Positions 33,517-43,056 of a stretch of DNA of 64,000 bases are shown here, one piece after another. Below the pieces are notes generated by a model. The model was not told where the DNA came from. It ran no database searches and worked only from the letters and a program-made list of their open reading frames with translations. The position numbers and the translations under genes were made by a program. The stretch's first letter is position 1. The number at the start of each line of letters is the position of its first letter. Origin of the DNA: UBA1268 sp002694955 (GTDB lineage: Bacteria; Planctomycetota; Planctomycetia; Pirellulales; UBA1268); NCBI GenBank assembly GCA_028066355.1, contig JALCBP010000005.1:1-64000 (forward strand). Reading direction: 5' to 3'.

Positions 33517-36500
33517 ATGAAAAATCTCTTGCCGGCTCTTTTTCTCATTTTCTTTCCATGTTTTGTGAGTCAAGCACCAATCGCTTTTTCCCAAAACCTA
33601 ACGGATCAATTACTGGACCAGAACAGTGGTTCTCTTATCAGTCAAATAAAAATGAGGGGTGATCCCATTCGTGGTGGGGTTTTATTTCACACATCGACTA
33701 CAGGGTGCGTCAAGTGTCACTCTGCTGGAGAATCCCCCTCCCCTCTTGGGCCAAAGCTTACCGATATCGATCCTTCGATTTCAGATGCTTACCTCATCGA
33801 ATCCGTCCTGAAACCATCTCAAGTGATTCGTAAGGGATATGAAACCGTTTCGGTCCTTACAACAAAAGGCCAGCTAAAAACTGGGATACTCGTATCACAG
33901 AACAAGACACAGATTGTTCTCCGTGAATTAACAGACCTTCTGCACCCTACAACTATCCCACAAAGTCAGATTGATGAGATTGAAAAAACTTCAGTATCAA
34001 TAATGCCACAAGGACTTATTGATAGCCTGCAAAGTGAAGGTGAATTTTATGATCTCATGCGATATGTCTTAGAAGTGGTACATGGCGGTTCACGTCGTGC
34101 CAGCGAACTGAGACCAGCACCTGAGGATTTGGTTATCCAAGATGACTCCATCGGACTCGATCATGCAGGCATTCTTCAGCGACTTGAAAAAAAGGACCTA
34201 AAAGCAGGCAAACGAATCTATCTCAGCCACTGTAAAAACTGTCATGGAGAAGATGGTAACAATCCGACTTTTGCCCTTGCTCGGGCATTTGGCACTCAAC
34301 CTCTTAAAAATGGCTCTGATCCATACAGCATGTTCATGACACTTACCAAGGGAAGTGGGCTCATGGCATCGGTGCAATACCTTTCACCAAAAGAGCGATA
34401 TCAGGTTATTTACTACATTCGTGAAACGCTGATGAAACCGAGCAATCGACACTTCGAGGCCGTTGATTCTTCCTACTTGGCAGGTTTGCCGAAAGGCACA
34501 AGCCTTGGCAAATTTGCTGATTTCCAACCCCGCGACTTTGGCCCTGCCCTTGGTTCTCAAATTGGAACGCACGTAAACAATGCGCTCACGATCAAACTCG
34601 ATGACACAACAACGGCAAGCTATGACCTTCACCGCATGAAACTTATCGGCATCTGGGAAGATGGCTTCCTCGATTTAAGTGGCACTCATCACTATCGTCA
34701 GCGTGGTGAACAAATGCCTCAGATAGAAGGCACCTTACTACCTGGTCTTGATGAATGGCGTTGGGCATATGCCGGTTCTTTTGACGAGCCTGATGCAATA
34801 AAACCACCCCGTGGACCACTCGATGAACAATTCATGCGGTACGAAGGATACTCACTCTACGATAACGATGTTATTCTTCGCTACACGATCGAGGGTCGAT
34901 CCATTCTAGAATCATTGCACAACACACCCACTAATCATGGGCCATGTATTGAACACACTCTTCATATTAGTCCCGGATCACAACCACTTGAATTATCTGT
35001 AGCTAAATTCAAGAAGATCAGCGGTGACTCGGGAGTTTACAGACTCAGTGACTTGTCATTTGAGGGCTTACGAGGACAAACAAAAGAATGTTCAGCGATT
35101 ATCACCGAGGTTTCGCCACAATCGCGGCTTGTCATTGAATCAAAACGTGCACGTGAACTGGACTTAGGCACGACAGAGAGAACGATTCTCGTTCAATTCA
35201 GGACAACCAAGTCAGGAACCTTGGTCGCCTCAGCACCTGAAAATGGAAAGTGGAAACCGGATGGAAAAACGCTATTTCTTCGCGGTGACGAACTGGTCTT
35301 TGATATCGGATGGGTTGGTGCCCTTCGTGGAAAAGCTGATGTTCGTGACGGAGAATGGCATGTTGCATGCGTAGTTGTTGGGAATGATAAAACACAACTC
35401 TTTATTGACGGAAAACTTCTAGCAACGCGTCAAGAATTTCATCGCCCGCCCGTAGATGGCCACGTCTTTAAAATCGGTTCGACCGCGACTGATTTTGGGG
35501 GTGACTTTGAAGGTGATATTGGTTGGGTTCAAATTTACAAAGAAGCCATTAACGGCAAAGATCTTCTTGAGCTCACTTCTGGTGCACACAATCATTTTGA
35601 ACCTCTCTTTGAATGGAATTCAGAAGAGCCAACAGAGCAGAATCAACAACCCAAAACAATCAACCGTGTGGCAGCAAATGCATGTGGTGACACTGACGGT
35701 TTGGTTTGGGATGTGCAGAAGAATGGACGACTTGTGATGAACATTCCTGCTGGTGAAAAAAGCAGGGATATAAAAATTTCTGTAATTTCAGCACAAACCA
35801 CATGCAATGAATTATTGAAGGAAATTAATAAGTCTGGCAATCAACGCCTTCCGTCTCTCACAACGAAGCTGTCTGGAAACTCTCGGCGATGGCCTGAGAC
35901 CATGCAGGTCCGCGGTCGGCAAGGCGCTAACATCAACGGCTATGCCCTCGATACTATCCCCATTCCATTCAACAATCCCTGGAATGCATGGATGAGGACG
36001 AGCGCTCTTGATTTCTTTCCAGACGGACGCGCTGTCGTAACAACCCACGGTGGTGATGTCTACATCGTTTCCGGAATTGACGACTCCCTTACAAATATTC
36101 AATGGAAACGATTTGCTGCAGGACTCTTCGAACCTTTTGGAGTTAAAGTCTTGAACGATTTAATCTATGTCACATGCCGTGATGGAATAAAACGGCTCCA
36201 TGACTACAACAGTGATGGTGAAGCCGATTTTATTGAATCATTCTGGAATGACGATGACGTCTCATGTGTTTTCCATGGATACAATTTCAATTTACAGGTG
36301 GATGATGAAGGGAACTTCTATTTAGCCAAAGCAGGGCAACACACAAATCATCATCGGCCAGGATCCATCATGAAGGTTCCCCCTCAGGGTGGAGAGGCCG
36401 AAGTTGTTGCATGGGGTGTCCGTACACCCAATGGCATGGGCCGACTAGCCGATGGCCGATTTACTGTTTCAGACAACCAAGGACCTTGGATGCCCGCTGG

Positions 36501-37308
36501 AAAAATATCCGCAATTGAGCCCGGCGGATTTTATGGAAACATGCCAATTAACGCTGAGCAGGATAATTGGTTACGAGAAAAATATGGTGGTGAATTACCA
36601 GAATCATTTGATCAGCCATTCATTTGGATGCCACAGGAACTTGACAGCTCATGCGGTGGTCAGGTTTGGGTCGATGACCCTCGCTTCGGACCACTCTCTG
36701 GGAAGCTACTGCATTCATCTTTTGGCAAGGGCTGGCTTTACTATCTAACACTCCAGAACGTTGATGACACAACACAAGCTAGTATTATTGCGCTGCCACA
36801 CCAGTGGGATGCCGGTGTAATGCGTTTGCGAGTGAATCCTGCTGATGGCCAACTGTACGGCACGGGCCTGTCTGGCTGGCAGGGTCCAGCGGGTGGAAAA
36901 GATGGTTGCTTTCAGCGACTTCGTTATACCGGCAAGCCGTGCCGGCTTCTTGATTCAGTGGCTGTAGAACACGACGGTATTCAGTTGCACTTTAACTTCG
37001 ATATCGACCCAGAGAGTATCAAGAGCGAAAAAAACTGGCACGCTGAGATGTGGGACTATCTGTGGTCAAGAAAATATGGCTCTGATCAGTTTTCAGTCCT
37101 GCACCCTGCGGAAGAGGGCCGAGATGAAGTTCAAATTTTAGATGCTTCATTGATTGACCCACAAACAATTCATCTGGATGTACCAGACATTCGTCCCTGT
37201 GATCAATTTCTACTTGAGATCGAGACTCGTGATCAGTCGGGTGAATTCTTTCTTGAGAAAACTTATCTCACAATCCATGCTGTTCCCGATGAATCTGATG
37301 AGGAGTAA
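33517..37308 (+). CDS. Giant secreted di-heme cytochrome c fusion (DUF6797-like, LamG-like and beta-propeller parts)
   Basis: From the ATG at 33517 the protein has 1263 residues. It begins with a signal peptide (MKNLLPALFLIFFPC, ending AFS). Two c-type heme sites are visible: Cys64-x-x-Cys67-His68 (CVKCH) and Cys239-x-x-Cys242-His243 (CKNCH). Then follow a region resembling planctomycete DUF6797 (DFGPALGSQIGTHVNNAL), a concanavalin/LamG-like sandwich (GEWHVACVVVGNDKTQLFIDG) and a beta-propeller resembling the membrane-bound dehydrogenases of PVC bacteria (FPDGRAVVTTHGGDVYIV). It is likely a periplasmic or outer-membrane oxidoreductase for sugars, but no redox cofactor besides heme can be assigned. 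The open frame extends 45 codons upstream without a signal, so the ATG at 33517 is preferred. Confidence 0.87.
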   Translation: MKNLLPALFLIFFPCFVSQAPIAFSQNLTDQLLDQNSGSLISQIKMRGDPIRGGVLFHTSTTGCVKCHSAGESPSPLGPKLTDIDPSISDAYLIESVLKPSQVIRKGYETVSVLTTKGQLKTGILVSQNKTQIVLRELTDLLHPTTIPQSQIDEIEKTSVSIMPQGLIDSLQSEGEFYDLMRYVLEVVHGGSRRASELRPAPEDLVIQDDSIGLDHAGILQRLEKKDLKAGKRIYLSHCKNCHGEDGNNPTFALARAFGTQPLKNGSDPYSMFMTLTKGSGLMASVQYLSPKERYQVIYYIRETLMKPSNRHFEAVDSSYLAGLPKGTSLGKFADFQPRDFGPALGSQIGTHVNNALTIKLDDTTTASYDLHRMKLIGIWEDGFLDLSGTHHYRQRGEQMPQIEGTLLPGLDEWRWAYAGSFDEPDAIKPPRGPLDEQFMRYEGYSLYDNDVILRYTIEGRSILESLHNTPTNHGPCIEHTLHISPGSQPLELSVAKFKKISGDSGVYRLSDLSFEGLRGQTKECSAIITEVSPQSRLVIESKRARELDLGTTERTILVQFRTTKSGTLVASAPENGKWKPDGKTLFLRGDELVFDIGWVGALRGKADVRDGEWHVACVVVGNDKTQLFIDGKLLATRQEFHRPPVDGHVFKIGSTATDFGGDFEGDIGWVQIYKEAINGKDLLELTSGAHNHFEPLFEWNSEEPTEQNQQPKTINRVAANACGDTDGLVWDVQKNGRLVMNIPAGEKSRDIKISVISAQTTCNELLKEINKSGNQRLPSLTTKLSGNSRRWPETMQVRGRQGANINGYALDTIPIPFNNPWNAWMRTSALDFFPDGRAVVTTHGGDVYIVSGIDDSLTNIQWKRFAAGLFEPFGVKVLNDLIYVTCRDGIKRLHDYNSDGEADFIESFWNDDDVSCVFHGYNFNLQVDDEGNFYLAKAGQHTNHHRPGSIMKVPPQGGEAEVVAWGVRTPNGMGRLADGRFTVSDNQGPWMPAGKISAIEPGGFYGNMPINAEQDNWLREKYGGELPESFDQPFIWMPQELDSSCGGQVWVDDPRFGPLSGKLLHSSFGKGWLYYLTLQNVDDTTQASIIALPHQWDAGVMRLRVNPADGQLYGTGLSGWQGPAGGKDGCFQRLRYTGKPCRLLDSVAVEHDGIQLHFNFDIDPESIKSEKNWHAEMWDYLWSRKYGSDQFSVLHPAEEGRDEVQILDASLIDPQTIHLDVPDIRPCDQFLLEIETRDQSGEFFLEKTYLTIHAVPDESDEE

Positions 37309-37383
37309 TAACTTTCCAGCTCTCTGTTTAAAAAGCGCTACACTCCCTTACATGAAGTACCAGTCTAACCAGTCCAAAAAATG

Positions 37384-37414
37384 CAACCGTATCAATAAAA
37401 AAATATACGGGTTG
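37384..37414. terminator. Possible bidirectional terminator hairpin
   Basis: A nine-pair stem with one bulge (CAACCGTAT pairing with ATACGGGTTG) and an A-rich loop lies between the convergent cytochrome and SGNH genes, and overlaps the stop codon of the latter. There is no strong T run after it, so termination is only suggested. Confidence 0.3.
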
Positions 37415-38234
37415 TATCACTCAACTGTAAAACCGGCTGAGGAGTAAAGATCGTAACGCCAGCTAGTGATCGAACCTCTGCAGATGCTTTGCAAAGATAC
37501 GACCATTCCTTCAAAGAATTCCAACGAGATGTTCCTTGGCACACCTTTTTATTACTTGAAGATAATGGCCAACATTCAAGAACACGGCGCCACAAGCTAT
37601 TAAGACAAGAACGCCGTATATGTATAGCGTCGAGCCCATACCAAGACCCTGGCTGCTCAATAATTGAGAGCTGATATTTTTTGGCCAGACGAATAATATT
37701 GTTATTCATTTGGCGACACTGCTCTTTTATCTCTTCCAGAGATTGCTGGCATCCGGGAACAAAAAATTTCTTTAACAATCGAAAGCGACGTGGTCCAACA
37801 GACTGAATACTCTCGATTGGAAGTTTCGTAATGACAATATTGAACTGCCTTTGATGAAGACGATGAACAACTTCTTCAATCCACAACGCTATCTGTTCCA
37901 CCGAAAACCCATAGAGCAAGTCATTTCCAATATCTGTGATTACGGCCAGCCTTGGACTGTTTTCGGAAACAGCTCCATGCAGCATCTTGTCAATCGATCT
38001 CCAGAGACCACTCTCTATGATTGATGGGAGTCTCCGCTTCCATATGCAACTGTTTACACCGTATGAACGTCCATGACCAGCAGCAACAACAAGATCAACA
38101 GCAGACGATGAGCAACAGCGAGAGGCTTGAAGAAGACGAGACATTCCTCGAGAAAGGTTACTTGCCCCTAAGGCGACAACTAATGTTCTCTCTTCACGGT
38201 GAGCGATTGATTCAGAATCTCTGTGCACTGCCAA
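37392..38234 (-). CDS. SGNH-type hydrolase-like protein
   Basis: The open frame continues far upstream inside the M50 gene in another phase, but the domain starts at TLVVALGASNLSRG. I therefore place the start at TTG 38234 or GTG 38228, just after the M50 stop, with AAGGA upstream. That gives about 280 residues. GDSL-like features are GASNLS (nucleophile Ser), GHGRSYG, an ITDIGNDLLYG block like the Gly/Asn oxyanion blocks, and the Asp-x-x-His pair in GLDAIHI. The reaction is probably hydrolysis of an ester. It is the last gene of a minus-strand run lpxB, M50, SGNH, so an envelope substrate is possible. Confidence 0.65.
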   Translation of the reverse strand: MAVHRDSESIAHREERTLVVALGASNLSRGMSRLLQASRCCSSSAVDLVVAAGHGRSYGVNSCIWKRRLPSIIESGLWRSIDKMLHGAVSENSPRLAVITDIGNDLLYGFSVEQIALWIEEVVHRLHQRQFNIVITKLPIESIQSVGPRRFRLLKKFFVPGCQQSLEEIKEQCRQMNNNIIRLAKKYQLSIIEQPGSWYGLDAIHIRRSCLNSLWRRVLECWPLSSSNKKVCQGTSRWNSLKEWSYLCKASAEVRSLAGVTIFTPQPVLQLSDTTRIFFY

Positions 38235-38242
38235 CGTTTCCT

Positions 38243-39034
38243 TCAACCCCGAAAACCACTTGCTGCAAGCCGTTGGTAACACCCGACACAAAGAACACCA
38301 AACAGAAACATGAGATACGTTTCTTGGTGTTGATATGCCCAAACGGCAACTATTCCGGCAATAAGAAGGCCAAAGAGACTTGCGATCTGATCCGCAGCAG
38401 AAACACCGAAGGCCTTCAAGCCTTCCAGGACAATCTGACCGCCATCGAGTGGAAGAACAGGTAATAAATTGAGAAACGCCCATGCAAAATTGACGAACAA
38501 CAAGTGATAGACCATGAGCCGACCAAGCATGGAAGGAATTGGATCACCCGTCATTGAAAATTTTTCCAACCAAGTTCCAACAACTGGTAGTGAACTCATA
38601 AAACCAGGGACTGGCACCTGAAAACCAAGCGTCATGACTGTCGCTGTAACAGCAATTCCAAGGCACAATTGAGCACATGGGCCAGCCGCTGAAACGACCA
38701 AGCGGCGCGAGGGAGTCCTCAGGGCCGGAGCAGGCATTCCGATTGGTACCGCCAAGCCCCCGAAGTGATATAAGACTATTCGTGATGATTGGCCACATGC
38801 GGCAAATGCCAGAGCATGCCCAAGCTCATGGATAAGAATGGAGCAGAAAACAACAAGGACCCACACTAACAAATAGACTAGAAGTGTTCGTGTATCGTCA
38901 CCGGCAAGTGACTGAGCGAGACCCCATCCAAACAACCCCGCTGCCGGCCAAAACCAACCCGTCACCCGAATAGGGATTTGACCAATATGAAAGTGAAAGT
39001 CAGCGGGCGTCGGCTGTGGCTCAGCGAGTAACAT
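38243..39034 (-). CDS. M50 family site-2-type intramembrane metalloprotease
   Basis: This 263-residue multi-pass membrane protein has the zinc motif HELGH (ILIHELGHALAFAACG) and the second metal block NLLPVLPLDGGQ, which contains the ligand Asp. About six hydrophobic segments are visible and there is no PDZ or CBS domain. The family cleaves membrane-embedded segments of regulators such as anti-sigma factors. It begins 5 bp after lpxB and ends about 9 bp before the SGNH gene, so the three genes form an operon. The target is unknown. Confidence 0.87.
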   Translation of the reverse strand: MLLAEPQPTPADFHFHIGQIPIRVTGWFWPAAGLFGWGLAQSLAGDDTRTLLVYLLVWVLVVFCSILIHELGHALAFAACGQSSRIVLYHFGGLAVPIGMPAPALRTPSRRLVVSAAGPCAQLCLGIAVTATVMTLGFQVPVPGFMSSLPVVGTWLEKFSMTGDPIPSMLGRLMVYHLLFVNFAWAFLNLLPVLPLDGGQIVLEGLKAFGVSAADQIASLFGLLIAGIVAVWAYQHQETYLMFLFGVLCVGCYQRLAASGFRG

Positions 39035-39039
39035 TTTTA

Positions 39040-40293
39040 TTATGCCGCCTGTTCAGCATGCTGGAAAGACATACTTTTGTCATGATTCACGAATGACAAA
39101 CCGTCTTTACCAATATTGAGTATCACTTCTGCTGCTCGAGACGCGGAACCTGGCTGAGCCACCTTATGTGCAAGCTTGTCCAGTGCAGTCACTGTCCCTT
39201 CGTATAACTCTGAGTCTCTGAGCCACTCTACAACGTGGCCAGCAAGAGCTGACGATGGATCAGCCACTGTCAGATATTCTGGATACAGCATTTTAGGGTC
39301 CGGAGTTGGTGGGTGCCGAGGTGGCCAGAACACTGGTCTGATCGGTCCTATTGGATCCGGCATGGCCAAAAGATTTACAAGAGTGAAAGATCGGCAATGC
39401 CTCATCCAACTCTGAACGACATACGCCAGACCTGAAAGTGAAAAAACCATGACTGATGGCACCCGAGCCGCCAGTAGTTCCAGTGATACTGAACCACTCA
39501 CACAGACAGCAACATTCGCTTGGGGAATCAGTTCGCTTGTTTTACCAGCCTCGACAACGAGTTGCTCTGGATAACTGCCGACCGGAGAGCCTTTAATAAA
39601 ATCGTTTATATACTTTGCATGACGCTGATGGAGTGCGGTAACAATAAAATTCACATGAGGAATTTTTTGTTCTACTTTCTTTGCAGTAAGAAGAAGACTT
39701 TTTAGATTTGCTTCAATTTCCTGCCCACGTGAACCTGGTAACAAGAGCACTAAAGACTTTTCATCTGTGGGTTTAAATTTTTTTTCGGGGCAATGGCGGG
39801 AATCAAAGAACGGATGCCCCACATACGTGCTTGATATTTCCTGCGATACAAACCATTCATGTTCAAAAGGCAGAGCGGACAAAACATGATCGATCAGCCG
39901 ACGCATCTTATGAATTCGCCAGCTCGCCCACGCCCAGATTTGGGGCGGACAATAAAAAACAACAGGAATACCGTGTCGCTTTGCTCGCCATGCTAACCAC
40001 CAGTGGAAACCAGGAAAGTCGACAAGTACACAAATGTCCGGGCGCTCGTCGAGAAAACTTCTTTCTGCCTTTCTCGCCAACTCAACAAAACAATGGATCT
40101 TGGCTATCACTCGAAAAAACCACATCACCGCTAACCGAGTCATATCATCAATAAGGTAGCAACCCGCATCCTCCATCTTCGGCCCACCTAGCCCAACACA
40201 AACGGCTTCGGGGCATTGATTCTTTATCGACCTGCAGAGGAGGGCCGCATGATGATCACCTGATGGTTCACCGGCGGAAAGAAAGACTCGCAT
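39040..40293 (-). CDS. lpxB: Lipid-A-disaccharide synthase
   Basis: This 417-residue GT-B glycosyltransferase joins UDP-2,3-diacylglucosamine and lipid X to make the lipid A disaccharide. The N-terminal signature FLSAGEPSGDHHAALL is clear, followed by CVLVDFPGFHWWLA and YCPPQIWAWASWR. The C-terminal donor part has LLPGSRGQEIEANL and CVSGSVSLELLAA. An insert of about 20 residues rich in Pro (about residues 325-345) interrupts the usual LVNLLAG...PEYL block. It shows that the organism makes lipid A. The gene is followed by the M50 protease after 5 bp. Confidence 0.94.
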   Translation of the reverse strand: MRVFLSAGEPSGDHHAALLCRSIKNQCPEAVCVGLGGPKMEDAGCYLIDDMTRLAVMWFFRVIAKIHCFVELARKAERSFLDERPDICVLVDFPGFHWWLAWRAKRHGIPVVFYCPPQIWAWASWRIHKMRRLIDHVLSALPFEHEWFVSQEISSTYVGHPFFDSRHCPEKKFKPTDEKSLVLLLPGSRGQEIEANLKSLLLTAKKVEQKIPHVNFIVTALHQRHAKYINDFIKGSPVGSYPEQLVVEAGKTSELIPQANVAVCVSGSVSLELLAARVPSVMVFSLSGLAYVVQSWMRHCRSFTLVNLLAMPDPIGPIRPVFWPPRHPPTPDPKMLYPEYLTVADPSSALAGHVVEWLRDSELYEGTVTALDKLAHKVAQPGSASRAAEVILNIGKDGLSFVNHDKSMSFQHAEQAA

Positions 40294-40377
40294 GGAATTA
40301 TTAGATGTTGTCCTTTCAAAGTGGAATCAAGATTATTCCAACTAGCGCAATCTCGTTATAGGTCAATTTTTTATTCC

Positions 40378-41697
40378 TCATGTTTCCTGCGTATTAACCT
40401 GACTATTCCGTGGTTCTGGAAGGCCAAATGCAACCAAAGTCCCAAAGGCTATGATGCCAGCACCAATAAGAAAAAACGGAACACCACCCAACACGTCAAT
40501 GCCCCATCCCACGGCAGGAGATAAAACAAAAGGTAGTGCCATTGACCCTCCGACAAGGCTCACATAATGCGGCTGAAGCCCCGTTGTCGGCGCAAGCTCA
40601 AGTGCATAATTACTGATGATCCGCAACATGATTGGATTGAAACCAAGTGGCAGATAGGCCAACCAGAACCACTGGATTGCAGTTGACGGGGAAACCATAG
40701 TTAAGACGGCTACAAAAAGTGGCGTTGCAGTACAACATCCAAGCAGCCCAATAACAACTAAACGGTTCCCCCGGCTATCTGCCAGAGGACCGACAACGAG
40801 GCTTGCAAGACCAGTGGCTATGTTCTGAACAACAATCCATGTCAGCAGGGACCGCGTTGTATCCCCGAACTGTTCACGTGCAAATGATTGATAATGTGGA
40901 AAAAGAATCAAGACCGCAGAAAAACATGCCGCCACTACCGCGAGCCGAGAAAGCGACCTGTCACGAGAAAGCAACTGCAAAAATGAACCGGAACTAACTG
41001 TTTTGGACACATTACGAGATTCTACAGGAGAAGGATTTTTCGGTTCTTTAAAAAAGAATGGGATAACAGCAGCAGCAGCAAAGAACAGACTTGTCGCTGC
41101 GAAAATATTTATGAACCCGTTGGGCTCTTGTAGCCATGGCCCCAATGCAACGAACGCGGCAATGATCGCAATGACACTGCCGCTCGTCACACTTAAGACC
41201 AGGACGCGTCCTCGACGTCCTGCAGATATCAAACGGCCTTGCAATGTTGCAACCAGCAATTGATTACACCCATTGATTGTCGAAAAAAGGCCATACGTGC
41301 CCAGGAATATCATTGCAAGAATGAACGGTTGATCGTTCAGGAGATACGACCATGCCACCGACAGGACAGCAAAACAAAGGGACAGACCTAGTGTCGTTGC
41401 AACCAAAAGCCAACGAATAGATTTCGTGCGCGAAATAATTGGGGCCACTACCAACGGAAAGAGACTTGTTCCAACACGATTGAGAACAGGAAGAAAACCA
41501 CGAAGCAATCCAGAGGCAACACACGCATCGAGAACCGCTGGCATGATCACAGTCTCTGTTTTGAAGATCCACCCGATACGAGCGACTACTTGATATGCCA
41601 CCAAGCAGGCAATATTCCGGGGCTCGCAGGCAGCGACTTCAGTGTGACATGAGGCCTTTTTGTCATTATTTTCAAGTATTTGTTTGGATGAGATCAT
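40378..41697 (-). CDS. MFS transporter
   Basis: This protein has about twelve predicted membrane helices and an MFS-type fold. From ATG 41697 (MISSKQILENN) it has 439 residues. An upstream ATG at 41784 would add a hydrophobic stretch unlike the family and leave only 21 bp to the divergent lactonase gene. Loop motifs include GPLADSRGNRL between helices of the second half, matching the GxLaDrxGrr consensus. Substrate and direction are not evident. It lies upstream of lpxB on the same strand, separated by 84 bp, so it might be a separate unit. Confidence 0.78.
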   Translation of the reverse strand: MISSKQILENNDKKASCHTEVAACEPRNIACLVAYQVVARIGWIFKTETVIMPAVLDACVASGLLRGFLPVLNRVGTSLFPLVVAPIISRTKSIRWLLVATTLGLSLCFAVLSVAWSYLLNDQPFILAMIFLGTYGLFSTINGCNQLLVATLQGRLISAGRRGRVLVLSVTSGSVIAIIAAFVALGPWLQEPNGFINIFAATSLFFAAAAVIPFFFKEPKNPSPVESRNVSKTVSSGSFLQLLSRDRSLSRLAVVAACFSAVLILFPHYQSFAREQFGDTTRSLLTWIVVQNIATGLASLVVGPLADSRGNRLVVIGLLGCCTATPLFVAVLTMVSPSTAIQWFWLAYLPLGFNPIMLRIISNYALELAPTTGLQPHYVSLVGGSMALPFVLSPAVGWGIDVLGGVPFFLIGAGIIAFGTLVAFGLPEPRNSQVNTQET

Positions 41698-41805
41698 CTT
41701 ATTTTCAAAAGAAAACAACGGCACGAAAAGTGGGTACACTAGAGAACTGTAGAATGCATACTCCAAGCATTGTAGCGCGAACAACAGGGACTATGTTTTT
41801 GATTC

Positions 41806-43056
41806 ATGATAGATAAAACCCCATATATTCTTCGCTTCCTGAAACAGGTTTTCTTTCTGCGAGAATCAAGGTTATTGCCTTACACCCTCCTCATCTTTTT
41901 GTTTTCTTGTTCCACCAGCTTGGTTCAAGCTGAACACTTTGTCTGGTTTGGGTCATATACCGGGAAGCCTCCTCGAGGACAGGGCATCTACGTCTCTCGT
42001 TATGACGAAGATACAGGTAACATGAGTAAGCCAGAATTAGCATGTGAGGTGAAGAACCCGTCTTTCCTTGCAATTCACCCAACACTTCCTGTGGTTTATG
42101 CAGTTTCTGAAATTGCTGATTTGAATGGCCAGCCAACCGGAGGCATCACGAGTTTTACGATTGACATGGAAAGCGGTCACCTGTCCCGGCAAAGCGTGCA
42201 ACCATCAAACGGAAAAGGTCCGTGTCACCTTTCACTCGACGCGCAAGGCAAGGTGCTTCTCGCCGCCAACTACGGAAGTGGGAGTACTATTTGCTTGGGA
42301 ATTGATGATGACGGCAGCCTTCTGCCCCTCATCACAGCAAAAGAAGATAGACCCGGTGGTTTTATTCAGCACACCGGGAATGGCCCTAATAAAACACGAC
42401 AAGAAACGCCACACGGCCACTCTATTAACGCGACACCGAACAGCAAGTTTGCAATTAGTTGTGACCTAGGAGCTGACAAGGTTTTTGTTCATAAACTCGA
42501 TGTTTCCAATGCCTCACTGACACCCCATACATCGACCTCGACACAACCGGGTGGTGGACCAAGACACTTTGCACTACATCCTAGATTACCATTTGGCTAT
42601 GCCAATAATGAACTTGACATGACAGTAACTGCTTTCCACTTTAATCCTGAGAAGGGAACGCTTAAGAAGATTCATTCAGTGAGCACCATTCCTGATTCTG
42701 TGAGTGATCGAAGTAGGTTTTCAACCGCAGAGATTGCTATCCATCCGTCTGGAAAGTTTCTTTATGTATCAAACCGTGGACACGATTCAATTTCTCTTTT
42801 TAGAATCGATGAAAAAAGCGGGAAGCTCACACTCAAACGTGTCGAGCCGACTCATTGCCAGACACCCCGTCATTTCGCAATAGCTCCGAGTGGTGAGCGG
42901 CTTTACGCGGCCGGGCAGGCATCTGGAACCGTTACGGCCTTCACTATTGACCCTATAACGGGCAAACTATCTTTCACCAATAACTCCATAAAAGTCCCAA
43001 AACCCGTTTGTATTATTTTTTCTCGCCCACTTTCATCTGGACCGGAAAAACCATGA
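41806..43056 (+). CDS. Secreted lactonase-family beta-propeller (YbhE/6-phosphogluconolactonase-like)
   Basis: This 416-residue protein has a hydrophobic signal at about residues 26-43 (ending VQA) and then a seven-bladed propeller of the PF10282 lactonase type. Repeat blocks are visible as FLAIHPTLPVVYAVSE, CHLSLDAQGKVLLAANYGSG, HFALHPRLPFGYANNE, EIAIHPSGKFLYVSNRGHDS and HFAIAPSGERLYAAGQ. E. coli YbhE acts on 6-phosphogluconolactone in the cytoplasm, but the signal peptide here points to another, extracytoplasmic lactone. Its stop overlaps the panD start (ATGA), so the two are translationally coupled. Confidence 0.87.
   Translation: MIDKTPYILRFLKQVFFLRESRLLPYTLLIFLFSCSTSLVQAEHFVWFGSYTGKPPRGQGIYVSRYDEDTGNMSKPELACEVKNPSFLAIHPTLPVVYAVSEIADLNGQPTGGITSFTIDMESGHLSRQSVQPSNGKGPCHLSLDAQGKVLLAANYGSGSTICLGIDDDGSLLPLITAKEDRPGGFIQHTGNGPNKTRQETPHGHSINATPNSKFAISCDLGADKVFVHKLDVSNASLTPHTSTSTQPGGGPRHFALHPRLPFGYANNELDMTVTAFHFNPEKGTLKKIHSVSTIPDSVSDRSRFSTAEIAIHPSGKFLYVSNRGHDSISLFRIDEKSGKLTLKRVEPTHCQTPRHFAIAPSGERLYAAGQASGTVTAFTIDPITGKLSFTNNSIKVPKPVCIIFSRPLSSGPEKP

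Noticed and set aside
38235..38483. N-terminal 83 residues of the SGNH open frame
   Set aside because: They overlap the M50 protease in another phase and are Cys/Arg-rich without homology; translation should begin after the M50 stop.
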